This document shows positions 25,468 to 33,036 of a DNA stretch of 64,000 nt, piece by piece (the first letter of the stretch is position 1; the number at the start of each line of letters is the position of its first letter). The stretch is from Paenibacillus_T sp033239625. Lineage in GTDB: Bacteria > Bacillota > Bacilli > Paenibacillales > Paenibacillaceae. The DNA is taken from the NCBI RefSeq assembly GCF_033239625.1, contig NZ_BTCK01000037.1, positions 1 through 64,000 on the forward strand, read 5' to 3'. The notes beneath the pieces are model-generated. The model was not told the DNA's origin, ran no database searches, and saw nothing but the letters and a program-made list of their open reading frames with translations. Made by a program: the position numbers and the translations under genes.

Positions 25468-26481
25468 ATGCACATGGATCAACTCGATTTGAGTAAATAT
25501 GACGTTCATACCGATCTTGCCCTAGAAGCGAAGGAAATGGCGGAGGCAGCAACCGGAGGCCCGATTCCAGGCGTTCTCTCCGATATGGCTGACGAGGACG
25601 GCATCAAAATTTCTCGCGTTCATGTCCAGACCGAGCAGGGTTCGCGAGCGATCGGCAAAATGCCGGGGCGTTACGTCACGATCGAAGTGCCGGATTTGCG
25701 TAAAGGCGACACGACGCTTCAAGATAAAGTGGCAACGAAATTCGCGCAAGAGTTCGAGGCATTCCTCGAACGTGCCGGCATCGGCAAGACGGCGAAAGTG
25801 CTAATAGTCGGTCTAGGCAACTGGAACGTAACGCCGGACGCGCTCGGGCCGCTTGTGGTCGAGAATGTAATGGTTACGAGGCAATTTTTCGAGCTTATGC
25901 CAGATCAAGTCGCGCCAGGTTATCGTCAAGTGAGCGCAGTGGCACCAGGCGTGCTTGGCATTACAGGCATCGAGTCGAGCGAAATCGTGCTGGGGATTGT
26001 CGAGAAAACAAAACCAGATGCGGTCATTGCGATCGACGCACTCGCCTCTAAGGCGTTGGAACGGGTCAATACGACGATTCAAATCGCAGATACAGGCATT
26101 CATCCGGGCTCGGGCATTGGCAACAAGCGCAAGGGGCTGACGCTGGACATTCTCGGCGTGCCCGTCGTTGCGATCGGCGTGCCGACCGTCGTGTTCGCAT
26201 CTAATATCGTGAACGATAGCTTGCGGCTGCTGGAGGACCATCTGGCGAAGCATGCGAACAACGCCGGATCACAGGTGATGGGCCTTATGCACAAAATGGA
26301 AGAGAACGAGCGGCTTCAGCTCGTTCGCGAAGTGCTTCAGCCGCTTGGCCACGATCTGATCGTGACGCCGAAGGAAATCGATCAGTTCATCGAAGACATC
26401 GCCAACATCATCGCGAGCGGCTTGAATGCCTCGCTGCACGACGCAGTGGACACGTCTAACGTAGCTGCTTATACGCATTAA
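25468..26481 (+). CDS. gpr: GPR, germination protease for small acid-soluble spore proteins
   Basis: An aspartic-type endopeptidase made as a zymogen in the forespore; it degrades SASPs when spores germinate. The 337-residue protein has a short N-terminal propeptide, then the family core: LIVGLGNWNVTPDALGP, DAVIAIDALASKAL and the GSGIGNKRKGLT segment. Three in-frame ATG codons exist (25462, 25468, 25474); 25468 is best spaced (6 nt) from GAAAGGG at 25455-25461. Divergent from rpsT and followed by spoIIP, as in B. subtilis. Sigma-G control is expected from the family, but I could not identify the promoter with confidence. Confidence 0.95.
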   Translation: MHMDQLDLSKYDVHTDLALEAKEMAEAATGGPIPGVLSDMADEDGIKISRVHVQTEQGSRAIGKMPGRYVTIEVPDLRKGDTTLQDKVATKFAQEFEAFLERAGIGKTAKVLIVGLGNWNVTPDALGPLVVENVMVTRQFFELMPDQVAPGYRQVSAVAPGVLGITGIESSEIVLGIVEKTKPDAVIAIDALASKALERVNTTIQIADTGIHPGSGIGNKRKGLTLDILGVPVVAIGVPTVVFASNIVNDSLRLLEDHLAKHANNAGSQVMGLMHKMEENERLQLVREVLQPLGHDLIVTPKEIDQFIEDIANIIASGLNASLHDAVDTSNVAAYTH

Positions 26482-26515
26482 CGACGAAACGATCATCTAA
26501 CCATCTCGATCTCTC

Positions 26516-26546
26516 AGAGAGGCGCGAACCAGCGCCTCTCTTTTTT
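26516..26546 (+). terminator. Terminator of gpr
   Basis: AGAGAGGCGC (26516-26525) pairs with GCGCCTCTCT (26532-26541) around GAACCA, followed by TTTTT. Strong intrinsic terminator. Confidence 0.93.
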
Positions 26547-27102
26547 ATGTCAAGAAATAAGCTTTGCCTAGCAAATTCTACTTCTATTTTTTTACTAGGA
26601 ATCTCGAAAGAAAGCTATGCCAAAGGGGCACGTGTCTCTTGGCACACATTAATCTTCTAGAGGCTCCGTCTCTCAATCTGCTCTCTTGGCTCAGTCTAGA
26701 ATGCTGCAGCTAATCGACTGAATCTTCAATGGGCGGTGACAGGTGGGTATGGTCGAACTAGGTGTGCGGACGATAGACCGTATCTAGATGTATTCGAATA
26801 AAAGCTTTGCCGCGGATGCGGCAAGTGCGGGCACACGTTCTCAAATAAACAAAGCTGCGTCCTTGTGAGGAGTCCAGAGGTAAAGGTTTCCGCATGGAAA
26901 CCACATCGGGAGCGTATGCTTATGACCTTTGGGGCCCTCCCTTGCAGGGAGGGTTTGGGTGGGTAGAGCTCCTGAGGGTTTGGGTGGGTAGAAACTCTTG
27001 AGAGTTTGGCTGGGTAGAAAACTTGGTTCTATCACCTCTCTTATTCTCATAGGCTAGTAACAAGCTATGATCGGAAAGATAGGATAGGGAGGATGGACAG
27101 CA
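26547..27102. other. Gene-free region between gpr and spoIIP with repeats
   Basis: About 550 bp with no supportable gene. It holds GGTTTCCGCATGGAAACC (26885-26902), an inverted repeat whose surroundings resemble a sequence near 59280; the palindrome CCCTCCCTTGCAGGGAGGG (26935-26953); and a short tandem repeat (listed separately). The minus-strand open frame at 26841-27050 merely translates these repeats. GGGAGGA before spoIIP is its ribosome binding site. Confidence 0.6.
26949..27024 (+). repeat. Three tandem copies of a 25-26 bp repeat
   Basis: The units share the pattern GAGGGTTTGGGTGGGTAGA followed by a short variable tail; they begin at 26949, 26974 and 27000, and the third has two substitutions. 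They are G-rich on this strand, with GGG runs. The first unit overlaps the right arm of the palindrome at 26935-26953. Confidence 0.85.
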
Positions 27103-28407
27103 ATGAAACGAATGATCGTAACGTTCAACTGGAGCAGAGGAAGCCGCAAATGGAGGAATCTGCTCGTAACGGGCCGTACATTCGCAATCATGTCGGTCAG
27201 TTCCATGGCTTTCTTCGTTGCAATCGGGCTCGGTGACATGCTTCATCAGCGTACGGCCGCATCGCCTGTTTCAACGATGAAAGGTTTTGCGGCGAACGTT
27301 TCCGGAAGCATGTTCTCGGATATGCTAGAGATGGAAGTGCCGGCATTCACGTCGGAGCATCAAGATTCAGGCAGCAGCGTGCTGTCGACGAAGCAGGTAA
27401 GCGCGTTCCTGCTTCAGCTCGTGACGGATATAAATCCTAACAATCCACAAAGTTTGCTTGCTAGAGAGCTGCCGGGTCTCTCATCGGACGAGCCGTTCCT
27501 CATCCGCAAAGGGTCAGGCAATGAAACGGCCATCGGGCCGGAAGATCACCCGCCTATCCCTGACAATACCCCTTCTGGTTCAAACGGCAATGCAGGTACT
27601 GGAAAAGGTGTTGCGGCACCCGATTCCCATGATCCTATTCCAGATGAAACGGACAATACACCGGAAACGACGGTTCCCGATACGAATAACCCTGGCAGCA
27701 AGGATGATCCACAGACGCCGCCTGCCGTTGATTCCAATCCGCCTGCCGATTCGACTGACGAGCAGCTCGTATTCATTTATCACTCTCACAATCGCGAGTC
27801 GTGGTTCCCTGTCGTTGGAGGCAACAGCGATGATCCGACGTCGACGAAGAAGAATATTACGCTCGTCGGCAAACGGATGGCAACGAAGCTGGAGGAGCTT
27901 GGAATCGGCGCATCGGACTCCGACTATGATTATCCGACGATGATCAAAAATTATAAATGGGTGCAATCGTACAAATACTCACGACAAATTGTTAAAGAGG
28001 CCCTGTCCGCTAACAAACAGCTGAAATATATTTTCGATATTCATCGCGATTCGCAGAAACGCAAATATACAACGACAACGATAAACGGCAAAGATTATGC
28101 ACAGGTCTTTTTCATTATCGGTCAGGAGAATCCGGACTGGCGTCAGAATGAGAAGCTCGCGACAGAGATTCAGAAAGGGCTTGAAGCGAAGTATCCAGGC
28201 ATCTCCCGCGGCATCTGGGGCAAGACGTCGAAGGAAGGCAACGGGGAATACAATCAGTCGTTGTCGACTGGCAGTCTCTTGATCGAGATTGGCGGCGTGG
28301 ATAACACGCTGGAGGAATCGTATCGTACGGCGGATGCACTGGCAGAAGTTGTCGCCGATCTGTACTGGGGTGACGCGAAGAAAGTATCCGCGCCGAAGGA
28401 AAGCTGA
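27103..28407 (+). CDS. spoIIP: SpoIIP, stage II sporulation peptidoglycan hydrolase
   Basis: A mother-cell membrane protein with amidase and endopeptidase activity that works with SpoIID and SpoIIM in septal thinning and engulfment. The 434-residue protein has an N-terminal membrane segment (about 25-45), a long Pro/Asp/Asn-rich linker (about 140-215), and the SpoIIP catalytic domain starting with LVFIYHSHNRESWFPV, then FDIHRDSQKRKYTTT, IIGQENPDWRQNEKLA and the glutamate in LLIEIGGVDNTLEE. ATG 27103 follows AGGGAGGA. It lies between gpr and a small membrane-protein gene, as in B. subtilis. Sigma-E control is expected from the family. Confidence 0.95.
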   Translation: MKRMIVTFNWSRGSRKWRNLLVTGRTFAIMSVSSMAFFVAIGLGDMLHQRTAASPVSTMKGFAANVSGSMFSDMLEMEVPAFTSEHQDSGSSVLSTKQVSAFLLQLVTDINPNNPQSLLARELPGLSSDEPFLIRKGSGNETAIGPEDHPPIPDNTPSGSNGNAGTGKGVAAPDSHDPIPDETDNTPETTVPDTNNPGSKDDPQTPPAVDSNPPADSTDEQLVFIYHSHNRESWFPVVGGNSDDPTSTKKNITLVGKRMATKLEELGIGASDSDYDYPTMIKNYKWVQSYKYSRQIVKEALSANKQLKYIFDIHRDSQKRKYTTTTINGKDYAQVFFIIGQENPDWRQNEKLATEIQKGLEAKYPGISRGIWGKTSKEGNGEYNQSLSTGSLLIEIGGVDNTLEESYRTADALAEVVADLYWGDAKKVSAPKES

Positions 28408-28428
28408 TACGGAAGGAAGGTACGCGAG

Positions 28429-28860
28429 ATGAAGCGTGACGGATGGAAGTGGGCGCTCGCAGGCGGTGCCATTGCGCTGCTGATCGTATATGGACTCGAT
28501 TCTGCGGATAATGGAATCCGCAATGTTTATGGTCCCGTTGGCGCGGATGTACAACCGCCTGCTGTCAATGGCGGCAGTCAGTTTGCTCCAGCGACGTCAA
28601 ATACGACTGTTGAGAGGGACACGCCTGCAAGTAATGAAGGATTCGTGGAGAACAACAACAATAACAACAAGAACAACAATAGGATTGAATCTAATCCGAA
28701 TAACAGCTACGCAGGCAACGAGAGGCTGCCTGGCGTTCCCTACGATACAAGCGAACCAACGGTGAACAAGTTGGCGGATGGCGCAGCGGGTGTGCTGCAG
28801 TCTGTATCGAGCGGCGGCATTAAGCTGTTTGTCTCCATGTTCGACGGCATTATGGATTGA
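28429..28860 (+). CDS. Small membrane-anchored protein in the yqxA position
   Basis: A 143-residue protein with one N-terminal membrane helix (about 7-22, WALAGGAIALLIVYGLD), a low-complexity linker with an asparagine run (ENNNNNNKNNN, about residues 73-84), and a C-terminal segment that may be amphipathic (GVLQSVSSGGIKLFVSMFDG). In B. subtilis the small gene between spoIIP and lepA is yqxA (DUF3679), also with one N-terminal helix; this is its positional equivalent, but I cannot establish homology by eye. It starts 21 bp after spoIIP, so co-transcription is likely and a sporulation-related role is possible. Confidence 0.7.
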   Translation: MKRDGWKWALAGGAIALLIVYGLDSADNGIRNVYGPVGADVQPPAVNGGSQFAPATSNTTVERDTPASNEGFVENNNNNNKNNNRIESNPNNSYAGNERLPGVPYDTSEPTVNKLADGAAGVLQSVSSGGIKLFVSMFDGIMD

Positions 28861-28942
28861 TGGTAGCTGCAGATGTCATGCGCAGTCGGTACAAACGGCT
28901 GACGTGCAATCCCAGAAAGCTTATGTTTCATCCGTGCTAAGC

Positions 28943-29000
28943 CTTGAATTTCTCCGGAATAAAACGCACTGCGCCGTTTATAGGACGGCGCAGTGCGTTT
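28943..29000. repeat. Hairpin element copy A, before lepA
   Basis: ATTTCTCCGGAATAAAACGC leads into a perfect 16-bp stem: AAACGCACTGCGCCGT (28962-28977) and ACGGCGCAGTGCGTTT (28985-29000) with a 7-nt loop. It probably ends the spoIIP transcript. It closely matches the element at 30997-31053 and, more weakly, that at 13137-13192. Confidence 0.85.
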
Positions 29001-29016
29001 CAGCTTGAGCCATCCG

Positions 29017-29045
29017 TTGCCGCTTGGCCTCAATACTGCTATAAT
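29017..29045 (+). promoter_or_regulatory. Candidate sigma-A promoter of lepA
   Basis: TTGCCG (29017-29022) and a consensus TATAAT (29040-29045) with a 17-bp spacer, 42 bp before the lepA start. Confidence 0.65.
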
Positions 29046-29087
29046 TAACGGGATATAGTTAGCACTTAGACAGTGTGGGGGTTACGC

Positions 29088-30905
29088 ATGGCGGACGTTC
29101 GCGAACGACAGAAGAAAATAAGAAACTTTTCCATTATCGCCCATATCGACCACGGTAAGTCGACATTGGCGGATCGTATATTGGAATACACAGGAACACT
29201 CTCGACGCGTGAAATGCAAGAGCAGGTGCTCGATCAGATGGATCTCGAGCGGGAACGCGGCATTACGATTAAGCTGCAGGCTGTTCGACTCGGCTACAAA
29301 GCCGATGATGGTGAAGAGTACATTCTGAACCTGATCGATACGCCAGGGCACGTCGACTTCACGTACGAAGTATCTCGAAGCATGGCGGCCTGCGAAGGCG
29401 CGCTGCTTGTCGTTGACGCGGCACAAGGGATCGAAGCACAGACGCTGGCCAATGTATACTTGGCTCTCGACAGCAACCTCGAGATTTTGCCGGTCATCAA
29501 CAAGATCGACCTTCCAAGCGCAGATCCGGAGAAGGTGAAGCAGGAGATCGAGGATGTTATCGGACTCGATGCTAGTGATGCCGTTCTTGCATCCGCGAAG
29601 GCGGGCATCGGCATTCGTGAGATTCTGGAACAGGTCGTTCAGAAGGTGCCAGCACCTACCGGCGATCCAGACCAGCCGCTTAAGGCACTTATCTTCGATT
29701 CGCACTACGATCCGTACAAGGGCGTTATCGTCTATGTACGCGTTATGGACGGCAGCATCAAAGCGGGCAAGAAGATCCGGTTCATGGCAACTGGCGCAGA
29801 GTTCGAAGTTATCGAGGTTGGCGCGTTCAAGCCTCGCATGTCGTCAGTTGATGAGCTGGCAGTCGGCGATGTAGGTTTCGTTGTTGCCGGCATCAAGAAC
29901 GTGAAGGATACACGCGTCGGCGATACGATTACAGAATCGAAACGTCCAGCACCAGAACCGCTGCCGGGCTACCGCAAGATCAACCCGATGGTATTCTGCG
30001 GTCTGTATCCGATCGAATCGCAGGACTATAACGACCTTCGTGAAGCGCTCGAGAAGCTTGAACTGAACGACTCCTCGCTGCAATACGAGCCAGAGACGTC
30101 GACAGCACTTGGCTTCGGCTTCCGATGCGGCTTCCTTGGCCTTTTGCACATGGAAGTTATTCAGGAACGGATTGAGCGTGAATTCAACATTCCGCTTATT
30201 ACGACGGCACCAAGCGTTGTGTATCATGTAACTTTGACCAACGGTGAAGTGCTCCGGATCGACAACCCGTCGAACTATCCGGAAGTCGGCAAGATCGAAT
30301 ACGTCGAGGAGCCTTACGTGAAAGCGGCCATCATTGTTCCGAACGATTATGTCGGTACGATCATGGAGCTGTGCCAAGGCAAACGCGGCGAATACGTGAA
30401 CATGGAATACTTGGATACGAATCGCGTTACGCTCACGTACGAAATGCCATTGTCCGAGATCGTCTATGACTTCTTCGATCAGTTGAAGTCGCGTACGAAG
30501 GGCTATGCGTCATTCGATTACGAGATGCTTGGATACCGTCAATCGAACCTCGTGAAGATGGACATCATGCTCAACGGGGAGCAGGTCGACGCCTTGTCGA
30601 TTATCGTTCACCGCGAGCGCGCTTATAACCGCGGCCGAATCATTTGTGAGAAGATGCGGGAGCTGATCCCTCGCCAGATGTTCGAGGTGCCGATTCAGGC
30701 ATCGATCGGTACGAAGGTTATCGCTCGCGAGACTGTTAAGGCGATGCGAAAGAACGTACTTGCCAAGTGCTACGGCGGTGACATTAGCCGTAAGCGGAAG
30801 CTGCTCGAGAAGCAGAAGGAAGGCAAGAAGCGGATGAAGCAGGTCGGCAGCGTCGAAGTTCCGCAAGAAGCATTCATGGCGGTACTGAAGATCGACGAGG
30901 ACTAA
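29088..30905 (+). CDS. lepA: Elongation factor 4 (LepA)
   Basis: A ribosome-associated translational GTPase implicated in 30S assembly and translation under stress. The 605-residue protein carries all G motifs: AHIDHGKSTLADRIL (G1), RERGITIKL (G2), DTPGHVDFTYEV (G3) and NKIDLPSADP (G4), followed by domains II-V and the LepA-specific C terminus with KCYGGDISRKRKLLEKQKEG. The frame opens at a GTG at 29073, but ATG 29088 with GTGGGGG upstream gives the normal start. Own promoter at 29017-29045. Confidence 0.98.
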   Translation: MADVRERQKKIRNFSIIAHIDHGKSTLADRILEYTGTLSTREMQEQVLDQMDLERERGITIKLQAVRLGYKADDGEEYILNLIDTPGHVDFTYEVSRSMAACEGALLVVDAAQGIEAQTLANVYLALDSNLEILPVINKIDLPSADPEKVKQEIEDVIGLDASDAVLASAKAGIGIREILEQVVQKVPAPTGDPDQPLKALIFDSHYDPYKGVIVYVRVMDGSIKAGKKIRFMATGAEFEVIEVGAFKPRMSSVDELAVGDVGFVVAGIKNVKDTRVGDTITESKRPAPEPLPGYRKINPMVFCGLYPIESQDYNDLREALEKLELNDSSLQYEPETSTALGFGFRCGFLGLLHMEVIQERIEREFNIPLITTAPSVVYHVTLTNGEVLRIDNPSNYPEVGKIEYVEEPYVKAAIIVPNDYVGTIMELCQGKRGEYVNMEYLDTNRVTLTYEMPLSEIVYDFFDQLKSRTKGYASFDYEMLGYRQSNLVKMDIMLNGEQVDALSIIVHRERAYNRGRIICEKMRELIPRQMFEVPIQASIGTKVIARETVKAMRKNVLAKCYGGDISRKRKLLEKQKEGKKRMKQVGSVEVPQEAFMAVLKIDED

Positions 30906-30906
30906 G

Positions 30907-30924
30907 CCGGCTGCTCGCAGCCGG
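30907..30924 (+). other. Palindrome just after lepA
   Basis: CCGGCTGC and GCAGCCGG form an 8-bp perfect stem with a 2-nt loop, 1-2 nt past the lepA stop. There is no T tract, so it is at most an RNA 3' stabiliser or part of a weak terminator. Confidence 0.4.
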
Positions 30925-30996
30925 TCATCACCGACAGGCCTCGATAGAGGTTTGCTCAAAATATAAGACTTTATTAAGTTACCACTTATACGTAGG

Positions 30997-31053
30997 CTTA
31001 TATTTCTCCGGAATGAAACGTACTGTGCCGCTATAGGACGACGACATCTGTTT
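30997..31053. repeat. Element copy B, between lepA and hemW
   Basis: ATTTCTCCGGAATGAAACG and the following ACTGTGCCG-CTATAGGACG match copy A at 28943-29000 along its whole length with substitutions and one deletion. The stem of copy A is disrupted here because the right arm has changed, so it cannot work as the same terminator. This supports descent from a shared mobile or duplicated unit rather than chance. Confidence 0.8.
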
Positions 31054-31072
31054 TAACTTGTGTCAATGCACG

Positions 31073-31103
31073 GACAGGGAGGGCGCTGCTCTTCCTGTCT
31101 TTT
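31073..31103 (+). terminator. Weak terminator-like hairpin before hemW
   Basis: GACAGG (31073-31078) pairs with CCTGTC (31094-31099), followed by TTTT. The short stem and long loop make it a weak candidate. Confidence 0.35.
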
Positions 31104-31176
31104 CACATATTAGAGGGCCATTCAAGCAGGCGACCGCCTGATGTAAGGAAGGTCCGGCAAGGAGGGCAAACGCCCA

Positions 31177-32349
31177 ATGCTTATGCACGCGCCAAGAGCG
31201 CTTTACATCCATATCCCTTTCTGTACGAACAAATGTCATTACTGCGATTTCAACTCCTTCGTATTGAAGGGGCAGCCAGTCGATGCTTATCTCGATGCAT
31301 TGGAGTCGGAGATGAAGCTGACGGTAGCCGCGCTGCCGCCAGAGACGATCGATACGGTATTCGTAGGCGGAGGTACGCCGACGGTTCTGACACCGCCGCA
31401 GATGAAGCGATTCCTGGATTCGGTGCATCGTCACTTCCCGCTGTCTCCGAATGTGGAGTTCTCGATGGAGGCGAACCCAGGTACGACGGATCTTGATAAG
31501 CTTACTGCGATGTATGAAGGCGGAGTCAATCGAATCAGCTTCGGCGTGCAATCGTTCGATAACGGATTGTTGGAGCGAATCGGCCGCATTCATAATACGG
31601 ATGACGTCTATCGCAGCATCGAGAATGCGAAGAAGGCTGGTTTTACGAACCTGTCGATCGACCTGATGTTCGGATTGCCGAAGCAGACCGTCGAGCAGCT
31701 GTCCGACAGTGTCGATAAAGCACTTCAGCTTGATCTGACCCACTATTCGCTGTACAGCCTGAAGGTCGAAGAGAATACGTTGTTCCACAAGCTATACGAA
31801 CGCAATGAGCTGCCTCTGCCGACCGAAGACGAGGAACTGGCGATGTTCATGGTCGTCATGAATAAGCTGAATGCCGCCGGCTACAAGCATTATGAGATCA
31901 GCAACTTCGCATTGCCAGGCAAGGAAAGCCGTCATAACTCTACTTATTGGCGCAATGAGCCATACTATGGACTCGGAGCAGGCGCACACGGTTACGCGCG
32001 CGGTGAACGGCATCTCAACATTAAAGGTGTTCAACCTTATATTGATGCAGCGAACAAGCGTCTGCCGCGTCTGGAGACGAATGCGATCTCGGATGCCGAA
32101 GCGATGGAAGACTTCATGATGGTCGGGCTGCGCCTTCTGCAAGGCGTCAGCGGAGATGCATTCAACCTTCAGTTCCCGGGTCATACGATGGAAGAAGTAT
32201 TCGGCGAGCAGTTGAATCGTCTTGTGCGCGACGGCCTTCTAGAGGCGATTCCGAGCAACGGCGGCTACCGTCTGACGGAGAAAGGTATTCCGCTTGGCAA
32301 CGAGGTTTTCGGCGCCTTTATCGGTGTACTGCCTGTCGGTTCCGAATAG
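31177..32349 (+). CDS. hemW: HemW, radical SAM heme chaperone
   Basis: A radical-SAM protein related to coproporphyrinogen III oxidase HemN, now considered a heme-transfer chaperone. The 390-residue protein has the cluster-binding CTNKCHYCDF (CxxxCxxC) near residue 15, the GGGTPTVL SAM-site motif, and the HemN-like C-terminal domain. ATG 31177 (or 31183) follows AAGGAGGG at about 31158-31165. It is in its conserved place between lepA and hrcA. Confidence 0.93.
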   Translation: MLMHAPRALYIHIPFCTNKCHYCDFNSFVLKGQPVDAYLDALESEMKLTVAALPPETIDTVFVGGGTPTVLTPPQMKRFLDSVHRHFPLSPNVEFSMEANPGTTDLDKLTAMYEGGVNRISFGVQSFDNGLLERIGRIHNTDDVYRSIENAKKAGFTNLSIDLMFGLPKQTVEQLSDSVDKALQLDLTHYSLYSLKVEENTLFHKLYERNELPLPTEDEELAMFMVVMNKLNAAGYKHYEISNFALPGKESRHNSTYWRNEPYYGLGAGAHGYARGERHLNIKGVQPYIDAANKRLPRLETNAISDAEAMEDFMMVGLRLLQGVSGDAFNLQFPGHTMEEVFGEQLNRLVRDGLLEAIPSNGGYRLTEKGIPLGNEVFGAFIGVLPVGSE

Positions 32350-32372
32350 TTAAAAAACAATCATTTTTGCTA

Positions 32373-32401
32373 TTGAACATTCATTCGTTTCGATGTATAT
32401 T
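32373..32401 (+). promoter_or_regulatory. Candidate sigma-A promoter of the GNAT gene
   Basis: TTGAAC (32373-32378) and TATATT (32396-32401) with a 17-bp spacer, 41 bp before the GTG start. Confidence 0.6.
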
Positions 32402-32442
32402 TATTCATATTGTTTAGGATATCGCGAAACGGAGGGACGAAC

Positions 32443-32913
32443 GTGAAGCAAGCAGTTGTAGTTTGCAGACCGGCGGCTGCAGAGGATGTTGACGTACTGT
32501 ATCATCTTATTCAAGGCTACGCAGAGAAAGGAATTATGCTGCCGCGAAGCCGCGAAGCGCTCGCTAGAGCGATCGGCACCTTCGTTATCGCAGAGGTAGA
32601 CGATGAGGTAGTCGGATGCGGGTCATTGTGCCAGTTGGGCAAGGATCTCGTGGAGATTCGTTCGCTGGGCATGACGGATGGATATAAGGGACTCGGAATC
32701 GGCAGCAAGATCGTTGATAAGTTAATGGAGATGGCACGAGAACAGGGACTTACGAGAGTGATGGCGCTAACGTATGCAGATTCATTCTTCGTGAAGAACG
32801 GGTTCCAGGTCGTGGATAAAGAGATTTTTCCCGAAAAAGTATGGGCCGATTGTGTCAACTGTCCGAAGCAGCACAATTGCGACGAAATAGCTGTACTCAA
32901 AGTACTGAACTGA
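32443..32913 (+). CDS. GNAT-family N-acetyltransferase (ArgA-like)
   Basis: A 156-residue acetyl-CoA-dependent acetyltransferase of the GNAT fold. The acetyl-CoA binding region is seen in RSLGMTDGYKGLGIGSKIVD, with the following helix and GFQVVDKEIFPEKVW. The sequence GIMLPRSREAL near the N terminus is typical of the group annotated as ArgA-like N-acetylglutamate synthase domains. It ends with a cysteine-containing segment DCVNCPKQHNCDE. The GTG at 32443 has GGAGGGA about 6 nt upstream; the longer frame from 32410 is not used. It is inserted between hemW and hrcA, which are adjacent in B. subtilis. The substrate is unproven. Confidence 0.85.
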   Translation: MKQAVVVCRPAAAEDVDVLYHLIQGYAEKGIMLPRSREALARAIGTFVIAEVDDEVVGCGSLCQLGKDLVEIRSLGMTDGYKGLGIGSKIVDKLMEMAREQGLTRVMALTYADSFFVKNGFQVVDKEIFPEKVWADCVNCPKQHNCDEIAVLKVLN

Positions 32914-32914
32914 C

Positions 32915-32944
32915 TTGACAATCGTCAAGTTGGTTTGGTATTTT
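32915..32944 (+). promoter_or_regulatory. Promoter of the hrcA heat-shock operon
   Basis: Consensus TTGACA (32915-32920) and TATTTT (32939-32944) with an 18-bp spacer, directly upstream of the CIRCE operator. The -35 lies in a small inverted repeat, CTTGAC / GTCAAG. Confidence 0.7.
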
Positions 32945-32955
32945 TGTATTGACGA

Positions 32956-32982
32956 TTAGCACTCGACGACAATGAGTGCTAA
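32956..32982 (+). promoter_or_regulatory. CIRCE operator (HrcA binding site)
   Basis: A perfect CIRCE: TTAGCACTC, 9-bp spacer, GAGTGCTAA. It lies just downstream of the promoter, so HrcA should repress hrcA-grpE-dnaK-dnaJ until heat shock titrates GroE away from HrcA activation. Confidence 0.98.
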
Positions 32983-33036
32983 CGGTCGGGCGGGCAGCGA
33001 ACAATCTGCCGGAAAATCAAGAGGAGGGTTTCGGTT

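Noticed and set aside
26935..27024. Possible CRISPR array
   Set aside because: Only three contiguous 25-26 bp units with no unique spacers and no cas genes.
26841..27050. A 69-codon minus-strand frame rich in Pro and Thr
   Set aside because: It is a translation of the tandem repeat and palindrome at 26935-27024.
29073..29087. Extended LepA N terminus from GTG 29073
   Set aside because: The extra five residues are not conserved, and GTGGGGG in this stretch is the ribosome binding site for ATG 29088.
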